Both the position numbers and the translations under genes were made by a program. A stretch of 64,000 bases of DNA, taken from positions 1-64,000 of the forward strand of contig CAJYLV010000029.1 in the NCBI GenBank assembly GCA_913776255.1, written 5' to 3'. The notes under the pieces were generated by a model. It was not told where the DNA came from, made no database searches, and worked only from the letters and a program-made list of their open reading frames with translations. Source of the stretch: an uncultured Sphingomonas sp. GTDB taxonomy: Bacteria; Pseudomonadota; Alphaproteobacteria; Sphingomonadales; Sphingomonadaceae. Positions 58,257 through 64,000 of this stretch are shown here, piece after piece (position 1 is the stretch's first letter; each line of letters begins with the position of its first letter).

Positions 58257-59419
58257 GCGCGGGTTCCCAGAAGGTTGCGGGCCACGACCCAATTGTGGAT
58301 CTCGGTCGGGCCGTCGTAGATCCGCATCAGGCGGATGCGCGCCGCCATCTGCGCCAGCGGCAGCTCGCGGGTCATCCCCATTGCGCCGAACGCCTGCATG
58401 ACATGGTCGAGCACCTCCCACGCCATCTCCAGCGCGAAGCTCTTGAGCATCGACACCTCGGTGCGCGCATCGCGGCCCTGATCGATCTTCCACGCACAAT
58501 CATAGGCCATCAGCCGCGCGGCATGGATGCGGATCGCGGCGTCGGCGACCCAGTTCTGCACGGTCTGACGCTCGCTCAGCGGCTTGCCGAAGGTCGTGCG
58601 CTGCGGGGCGTAATCGACCAGCATGTCGAGCGCGCGCGCCGCCATCCCGATCGCATTCGCCGCCATCTCGGCACGGCGCGTGTTCAGCCGCAGCTGCATC
58701 GGCGCGAAGCCCTGCCCCTCGGTGCCGAGCAACTTCCAGCCCGGCACGCGGCAATCGTCGAGCGCGACCTCATAGGTCGTCTCGCCGCCGATCATCGGGA
58801 TCGGGCGTACCACCGAGAAGCCCGGCGCGTCGCGATCGACCAGGAACGCGCTCATCCCGCCGCGCTGGCGCTTCTCCTTGTCGGTGACCGCGATGACGAT
58901 CGTGAAGTCGGCGCGGTCGGCCTTGGTGATCCAGATCTTGCGCCCGTTGAGCACCCAGTCGTCGCCGTCGCGCACCGCGGTCGTCTTCATGCCCGCCGGG
59001 TCGGAGCCCGCGCCCGGCTCGGAGATGCCGATCGCCGAGATCGTCTCGCCGCGCACATAGGGGGCGAGATACGCGTCGCGCTGGCGGTCGTCGACGGTGG
59101 CGGCGAGCATCCGCAGGTTCGGGCTGTCGGGCGGCAGCGTCCACGGCACGATCGTCCGCCCCAGCGCCTCGTTGACCGCGACCATCGCCACCGCGGGCAG
59201 GTCGGTGCCGCCGACATCGGCCGGCGCATCCAGCCCCCACAGTCCCAATTCGCGCGAGATACGATCGACGGTCGCGCGCTCGTCGGCGGTCAGCTCAAGT
59301 CTGTGACCGGCGGCATCGCGCTCCAGCAGGCCGTTCTCCAGCGGCACCAGCTCGTCGTCGACGAAGCGTCGCACCAGCTCGGCGATCATGCGGTGATCGT
59401 CGTCGAGATCGAAATTCAT
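58253..59419 (-). CDS. Acyl-CoA dehydrogenase
   Basis: A 388-residue FAD-dependent dehydrogenase of acyl-CoA thioesters: the N-terminal helical domain, AIGISEPGAGSDPAGMKTTAVRDGDDWVLNGRKIWITKADRADF, the central beta domain (GFSVVRPIPMIGGETTYEVALDDCRVP), and the C-terminal helical domain with YAPQRTTFGKPLSERQTVQNWVADAAIRIHAARLMAYDCA and QAFGAMGMTRELPLAQMAARIRLMRIYDGPTEIHNWVVARNLLG. It is coupled to the enoyl-CoA hydratase gene by ATGA. Substrate length is not readable from sequence. Confidence 0.93.
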   Translation of the reverse strand: MNFDLDDDHRMIAELVRRFVDDELVPLENGLLERDAAGHRLELTADERATVDRISRELGLWGLDAPADVGGTDLPAVAMVAVNEALGRTIVPWTLPPDSPNLRMLAATVDDRQRDAYLAPYVRGETISAIGISEPGAGSDPAGMKTTAVRDGDDWVLNGRKIWITKADRADFTIVIAVTDKEKRQRGGMSAFLVDRDAPGFSVVRPIPMIGGETTYEVALDDCRVPGWKLLGTEGQGFAPMQLRLNTRRAEMAANAIGMAARALDMLVDYAPQRTTFGKPLSERQTVQNWVADAAIRIHAARLMAYDCAWKIDQGRDARTEVSMLKSFALEMAWEVLDHVMQAFGAMGMTRELPLAQMAARIRLMRIYDGPTEIHNWVVARNLLGTRA

Positions 59420-59501
59420 GCGCTCTCCCAGCGTTCGTTAGCATCGGCTCTAAGCGCTTGACGAAGCCCGCGCCAGCGGTGTCGATGATGGTTCCCGCAG
59501 C

Positions 59502-59594
59502 CGTCATCCCGGACTTGATCCGGGATCCCGCTTCTTCTTCTAGAAGCGCGCAGCGAGAAGCGGAGCCCCGGATCAAGTCCGGGGCTCCGAGATG
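59502..59594. repeat. Palindromic repeat, family B (full copy)
   Basis: GTCATCCCGGACTTGATCCG and CGGGATCCCGCTTCTTCT on the left, GAGAAGCGGAGCCCCGG and ATCAAGTCCGGGG on the right, around a TCTAGA-containing centre; about 93 bases. It lies in the 290-base gap between the divergent acyl-CoA dehydrogenase and tamA genes; nothing else is identifiable there. Confidence 0.8.
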
Positions 59595-59710
59595 ATCCCT
59601 GCCCTCACTCCGACCCAAAATGAGGCAACCGTTTCGCCGGTGGATCGTTGCCGTGGGACGGGAGATCAGAACCGGATTGCCGGACTCTCCCGCGCAAAGG
59701 GGCGTTGTTC

Positions 59711-61915
59711 TTGGTTTCTTCGGTTCGTCATTCCCGTCTGCTCCTGGCCAGCGCCGGGATCGCGTTGATCGCCGGACAGGCGCAGGCCCAGATCCAGACG
59801 CCGGGCACCGCCCCGGCGCAGGGCCCGGACGCACCGCGCGAGACTCCGCCGGCCGCCGATCCGCAGGGCGACGCGCCGATCGTCCCCGATGCCGAGTTCG
59901 ACAAGGCGCTGCCGCCGCTGTCGGGGGACATCAACGCGCCGCTGGAGCCAATGCCCGCCGACACCACGGCCCCCGCGACCACGCCGACGACCGACGCCGC
60001 CGCGCAGCAGCCGATCACCCCCGGCACGCTGCCGCCGCCGCCCGCGGTCGACCCGGCACTCGCCCAGCCGCTCGAACCGCTGTCGACCTTCAACACCGAG
60101 CCGCTGCGCTCGGTCGCCGACGTCAAGGACGCGGACGCCCCCGACATCCGCTACACCAACGAGGTGCGTGGGCTCGATCCGCTCGGGCTGACCGACGAGT
60201 TCAACTCGCTGTCGGCGCTGCGCGAGGGCAAGGGCAAGGCCGACAATGCCACGCAGGTCGCGGCGCGCGGGCGCGAGGACGAGCAACTCGCGGTGCGGCT
60301 GATGAAGTCGCTCGGCTATTATGACGCGACCGCGATCTCGACGATCGAAACCGTGCCCGGCGGCGAGCAGAAGCTGAAGGCGATCGTCAGCGCGACGCCC
60401 GGCCAGCAATACAAGCTCGGCACGATCACGGTGAAGGCCGATCCGACCACGCCACCCGATCTGGTCCGCCGCGAGCTGCCGCTGCGCACCGGCGACCCGA
60501 TCGAGGCGCTGCGCGTGCAGGGCGCGGAGGCGAACGTGAGCCTGAAGCTGCCGCAGCAGGGCTATCCGTTCGTCAAGGTCGGCGAGCGCGACATCCTGCT
60601 CGACGAACAGACCGCGCGCGGCGACTATACGCTGCCGGTCGATACCGGTCCGCGCTCGTCGTTCGGCGTGCTGCGGACCGAAGGCGATCCGGTCTTCGAT
60701 CTCAAGCACCTGAATGTCTTCCCACGCTTCGATCAGGGCGAGCTGTACGACAATCGCAAGACCGACGACCTGCGCGAGGCGCTGGTCGCGACCGGCTTGT
60801 TCAACGGCGTCGGTGTCCAGCCGGTCCGCACCGGCACGATCCTTCCCGACGGCACGGAGCAGGTCGACCTGATGGTCCGCCAGACGCGCGGCCCCGCCAA
60901 GAGCCTGTCGGGCGGCGCGGGCTTCCAGACCGGGCAGGGGGTGACGGTCGAGGGCACGTTCACCAACCGCAACCGCTTCCCGCCGGAGGGCGCGCTGATC
61001 CTTGGCGCGATCGCCGGCACGCAGCAGCAGGGGCTGTCGGCGACCTTCCGTCGCCAGAATGCCGGCAAGCGCGACCGCACCGTGACGCTGGTCGCGAGCG
61101 CGCTGCGCGCCAATTACGATGCATTTGAGGCGTTCACCGGCACGCTGTCGGGGCGGATCTCCTACGATTCGACCCCGATCTGGCAGAAGAAGTTCACCTA
61201 CGCCTATGGCTTCGAGCTGGTCGGCACGAACGAAAGCGTCTTCGACTTCGCCGAGAACGACCGCGTCCGCCGCACCTATGGCGTGCTCGCGCTGCCGGGG
61301 CAGGTACAGTTCGACACTTCGGACAATCTGCTCAACCCGACCCGCGGCTACCGCCTCAAGCTGAGCCTCAGCCCGGAGACGTCGGTGCAGGGATCGGTGC
61401 GGCCGTACGGGCGCAGCCTCGTCGAGGCGACCGCTTATTACCCGGTGTCGGACAGCCTGGTGATCGCCGGCCGCCTTCGCGCCGGCAGCATCTTCGGGAT
61501 CGCGCGCGACGACATCGCGCCGTCGCGGCGCTATTACGGCGGGGGCGGCGGATCGGTGCGCGGCTATGGCTTCCAGCGGCTCGGGCCACTCGAACCCGAA
61601 AGCTCGCTGGTGCCGGGCGACAAGGACCGCGACGAGGTCAAGGACCTGCGCCCGATCGGCGGGCGCAGCCTCAACGAATTCTCGATCGAGGCGCGCTACC
61701 GCTTCGGCAATTTCGGGATCGTGCCGTTCATCGACGGCGGCAACACCTATGAGAGCAGCCTGCCGAACGGCAGCGACCTGCGCTTCGGCGCGGGCATCGG
61801 CGGGCGCTTCTACACCAATTTCGGGCCGATGCGCGTCGACGTGGCGACGCCGCTCAACCCGCGACCCGGCGATGCCAAGGTCGCGCTCTACATCTCGATC
61901 GGGCAGGCGTTCTGA
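59711..61915 (+). CDS. tamA: TamA-like Omp85 outer-membrane protein
   Basis: The outer-membrane half of the TAM translocation complex, 734 residues. A TTG at 59711 is chosen as start: AAAGGGG is eight bases upstream and the product begins VSSVRHSRLLLASAGIALIAGQAQAQ, a clean signal peptide; a TTG at 59648 opens the same frame with no such features. A Pro/Ala-rich stretch of about 110 residues precedes the POTRA domains (about 190-420: AVRLMKSLGYYDATAISTIE, SLKLPQQGYPFVKVGERDI, EALVATGLFNGVGVQ). The Omp85 barrel follows (SGGAGFQTGQG, YYGGGGGSVRGYGFQ, GPMRVDVATPLNPRPGD, terminal SIGQAF). Overlaps tamB by TGATG. Confidence 0.9.
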   Translation: MVSSVRHSRLLLASAGIALIAGQAQAQIQTPGTAPAQGPDAPRETPPAADPQGDAPIVPDAEFDKALPPLSGDINAPLEPMPADTTAPATTPTTDAAAQQPITPGTLPPPPAVDPALAQPLEPLSTFNTEPLRSVADVKDADAPDIRYTNEVRGLDPLGLTDEFNSLSALREGKGKADNATQVAARGREDEQLAVRLMKSLGYYDATAISTIETVPGGEQKLKAIVSATPGQQYKLGTITVKADPTTPPDLVRRELPLRTGDPIEALRVQGAEANVSLKLPQQGYPFVKVGERDILLDEQTARGDYTLPVDTGPRSSFGVLRTEGDPVFDLKHLNVFPRFDQGELYDNRKTDDLREALVATGLFNGVGVQPVRTGTILPDGTEQVDLMVRQTRGPAKSLSGGAGFQTGQGVTVEGTFTNRNRFPPEGALILGAIAGTQQQGLSATFRRQNAGKRDRTVTLVASALRANYDAFEAFTGTLSGRISYDSTPIWQKKFTYAYGFELVGTNESVFDFAENDRVRRTYGVLALPGQVQFDTSDNLLNPTRGYRLKLSLSPETSVQGSVRPYGRSLVEATAYYPVSDSLVIAGRLRAGSIFGIARDDIAPSRRYYGGGGGSVRGYGFQRLGPLEPESSLVPGDKDRDEVKDLRPIGGRSLNEFSIEARYRFGNFGIVPFIDGGNTYESSLPNGSDLRFGAGIGGRFYTNFGPMRVDVATPLNPRPGDAKVALYISIGQAF

Positions 61916-64000
61916 TGACTGACGAGACGCTGGCAACGTCCGAGGGCACGATCGTGGCGGAGCGCCGCCCGTTGTGGCTGCGCATCGTCAAATGGATCGG
62001 CATCGCGATCCTCGGCCTGCTCCTGCTGGTCGTGGCGATCGTGCTGGGGATCAACACCGACCCCGGCCGCCGCTTCGTCGCCGACCAGATCGGCGGCTAC
62101 ACCACCGCCTCGGGGCTCAACATCAAGGTCGGGCGGATCGACGGCTCGCTCTACGGCCAGATGCGGCTCAGCGACGTGCGCGTCAGCGATCCCAAGGGCG
62201 TGTTCCTCACCTCGCCACGGCTCGATGTCGACTGGCGGCCGTTCGCCTTCGCCAACAACCATGTTGACGTGCGCTCGGTCGCCAGCCAGCTCATCACGCT
62301 GCGCCGCAATCCCGAGCTGAAGCCGTCGACCGAGCCGACCGATCCCAACGCGCCGCTGCTCCCCGATCTCGACATCGACATCGACCGCCTGCAGGTCGCG
62401 CGCTTCGTGATGGAGCCGGCGGTGTCGGGCGCGCGGCACATCGCGCGCTTCGACGGTCAGGCGCATATCGCCGACCGCCGCGCGCAATTGCAGGTCAATG
62501 CGGTCGCGTTGCGCGCGCCCGGCGTCGCCGGCGGCGACGTCGCGCGCGTCAAGATCGACGCCGTGCCCGACGACAACAAGCTCGACGTCGACGTGCGCCT
62601 CACCGCCCCGGCGGGCGGGATGGTCGCACAATTGGGCGGGCTGAAGGCGCCGCTGACCGCGACGATCACCGGCCGCGGCAGCTGGGCGTCGTGGCAGGGC
62701 CGTGCGCTCGCCACGCTTGGCGGCGGGCAGCTCGCCGATCTCTCGCTGACCGCGCGCAATGGCCATTTCGAGGTGCGCGGACCGACGCGCCCCGGTCTCT
62801 ATCTCGAAGGTCCGGTCGAGCGGCTGACCGCGCCGGCCTTGCAGGTCGCCGCCGACGTCACGCTCGGCGAGCGCAGCGCCGACACGCGCATCAAGCTGAC
62901 GTCGAACGCGCTGGCGGTCGACGCCGGCGGGATGCTCGACCTCAAGAACAGCCGCTTCGGCAATTTCGCGGTCGACGCCAAACTGCTGACCCCCGGCGCG
63001 ATCGCGCCCAACGTCCGCGGCCGCGACGTGCTGGCGCGCGTCGTGCTGAACGGCGCGTTCGCGACCCCAACCGTCGACTATAAGGTTCGCGCCACCTCGC
63101 TCGGCTTCGGGGAGATGAGCGTCGAGAACCTGTATGCCGAGGGGCTGGCGCGCGTGAACAGCGACCGCATCCTCGTGCCGGTCCATGCGCGTGCGAAGCG
63201 GATCGCGGGGCTTAACCCGGCGCTCGGCGGCCTCACCACCAACGCGCGGATCGACGGCGATCTGGCGATCCAGATGCCCAACATCCTGTCGGACAATCTG
63301 CGCATCCGCTCCGACACGATCGACGCCACCGCGATCATCGCCGCCAATATGGAGACCGGCCGCTACACCGGCGGATTGCAGGGGCGCGTCAACAACTTCC
63401 GCATCGACAGCGTCGGCATCCTCAACATCCAGACCGATGCCAAGCTGGTGCCCGGCGCGCGCGGCGGGTTCGGGATCACCGGCCGCGTCGCGGTGCAGAC
63501 CAAGCAATTGTTCAACGAGGGCGCACGCAATTTCCTCGGCGGCAATGCGGTGCTCAGCACGCGCTTCGGTTACTCGCCCGAGGGCGTCGTCACCTTCGAG
63601 AGCCTGAAGATGAATGCGCCGCAATTCCGCATCACGCGCGGGCAGGGGCGGTTCGATCCGGCGAGCGGTGCGCTGCTGGTCGATGCCGATGCCTATTCGA
63701 CGCAATATGGCCCGCTGTTCGCGCGCGTCACCGGCTCGGCGACCGCGCCGGTCGTGCGGCTCCGCGCGCCGCGGCCGGGGGTCGGGATCGGGCTCGCCAA
63801 TCTCGACGCGCGCGTGGTCGGGCGTGGCGGGTCGTATCAGGTCAACGCAACCGGCGGCACCAATTACGGTCCGTTCAACGCCGACGTGCTGGTGACGCCG
63901 GGCAAGCAGCTGGCGGTCGATATCCGCCGCGTGCTGTTCGCGGGCGTCCAGTTCGCGGGCCGGGTCGTCCAGACCGCCGCCGGGCCATTCGCCGGGCAGG
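61915..64000 (+). CDS. tamB: TamB-like translocation protein (partial, runs off the window)
   Basis: The inner-membrane-anchored partner of TamA; the first 695 residues are present and the gene continues past the end. One N-terminal membrane helix (LRIVKWIGIAILGLLLLVVAIVLGIN, about 20-45) follows a short cytoplasmic tail, then INTDPGRRFVADQIGGYTTASGLNIKVGRIDGSLYGQMRLSDVRVSDPKGVFLTSPRLDVDWRP, the AsmA/TamB family opening. The rest is a repetitive beta-rich array. Its start overlaps the tamA stop. The DUF490 C-terminal domain that would complete the assignment lies outside the window. Confidence 0.9.
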   Translation, partial: MTDETLATSEGTIVAERRPLWLRIVKWIGIAILGLLLLVVAIVLGINTDPGRRFVADQIGGYTTASGLNIKVGRIDGSLYGQMRLSDVRVSDPKGVFLTSPRLDVDWRPFAFANNHVDVRSVASQLITLRRNPELKPSTEPTDPNAPLLPDLDIDIDRLQVARFVMEPAVSGARHIARFDGQAHIADRRAQLQVNAVALRAPGVAGGDVARVKIDAVPDDNKLDVDVRLTAPAGGMVAQLGGLKAPLTATITGRGSWASWQGRALATLGGGQLADLSLTARNGHFEVRGPTRPGLYLEGPVERLTAPALQVAADVTLGERSADTRIKLTSNALAVDAGGMLDLKNSRFGNFAVDAKLLTPGAIAPNVRGRDVLARVVLNGAFATPTVDYKVRATSLGFGEMSVENLYAEGLARVNSDRILVPVHARAKRIAGLNPALGGLTTNARIDGDLAIQMPNILSDNLRIRSDTIDATAIIAANMETGRYTGGLQGRVNNFRIDSVGILNIQTDAKLVPGARGGFGITGRVAVQTKQLFNEGARNFLGGNAVLSTRFGYSPEGVVTFESLKMNAPQFRITRGQGRFDPASGALLVDADAYSTQYGPLFARVTGSATAPVVRLRAPRPGVGIGLANLDARVVGRGGSYQVNATGGTNYGPFNADVLVTPGKQLAVDIRRVLFAGVQFAGRVVQTAAGPFAGQ

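Noticed and set aside
1..64000. CRISPR arrays, tRNA, rRNA, insertion sequences
   Set aside because: No spaced direct-repeat array, cloverleaf with a CCA end, rRNA segment or transposase was found; the repeats present are dispersed palindromes.

Overview
The window reads as chromosome of a GC-rich alphaproteobacterium of the Sphingomonas type. The grounds are the L13/S9 sequences (S9 with a long N-terminal extension), a PEPATW-type PEP-CTERM protein, many TonB-dependent and Tat-leader proteins, a phasin, a bacteriophytochrome/heme oxygenase pair, and three families of short palindromic repeats in the gaps between genes. No tRNA, rRNA, CRISPR array, transposase or phage gene was seen. Genes are dense, with many ATGA or TGATG stop/start overlaps.

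Layout. 1-1.2 kb: rplM-rpsI with a terminator. 1.2-2.1 kb: a PEP-CTERM secreted protein. 2.3-9.5 kb (minus strand): a chemotaxis operon read in the order STAS, cheA, cheR, cheB, cheD, cheY, cheW, a second CheB-like protein without the catalytic serine, and an unrecognised 106-residue protein. A DUF2332 gene and a methyl-accepting chemotaxis protein lie on the plus strand beside it.

12.9-41.9 kb is the most striking region. It encodes what looks like a whole route for taking apart N-linked glycans one sugar at a time: GH29 fucosidase, GH92 and GH125 alpha-mannosidases, a GH3 enzyme of the xylosidase type, GH2 beta-mannosidase, GH20 hexosaminidase, and an aspartylglucosaminidase for the last GlcNAc-Asn bond. 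With them come two TonB-dependent receptors, a GntR/HutC regulator, a two-protein GlcNAc PTS (NagE plus an EIIA-HPr-EI fusion), NagA, a SIS-type GlcN6P deaminase (NagB-II) and a CutC-family protein. The enzyme set fits plant-type N-glycans carrying core fucose and xylose, and resembles the nix locus described in Xanthomonas campestris. A shared direct-repeat motif, GGTTCT-N5-GGTnTT, lies upstream of three of its transcription units and may be the operator of the regulon.

42-51.3 kb is mixed: a 33-residue membrane protein, a DUF1488 protein, a proline-rich lipoprotein, a YcbB-type L,D-transpeptidase, a lone [2Fe-2S] subunit, a PilZ protein, a bacteriophytochrome histidine kinase convergent with its biliverdin-making heme oxygenase, an M20 amidohydrolase, a cyclophilin, a secreted protein of unknown function and a phasin. 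51.3-57.4 kb is an RND efflux operon (adaptor, pump, outer-membrane factor) with palindromes in its upstream region. 57.5-59.4 kb holds an acyl-CoA dehydrogenase and an enoyl-CoA hydratase. 59.7-64 kb holds tamA-tamB; tamB runs off the window.
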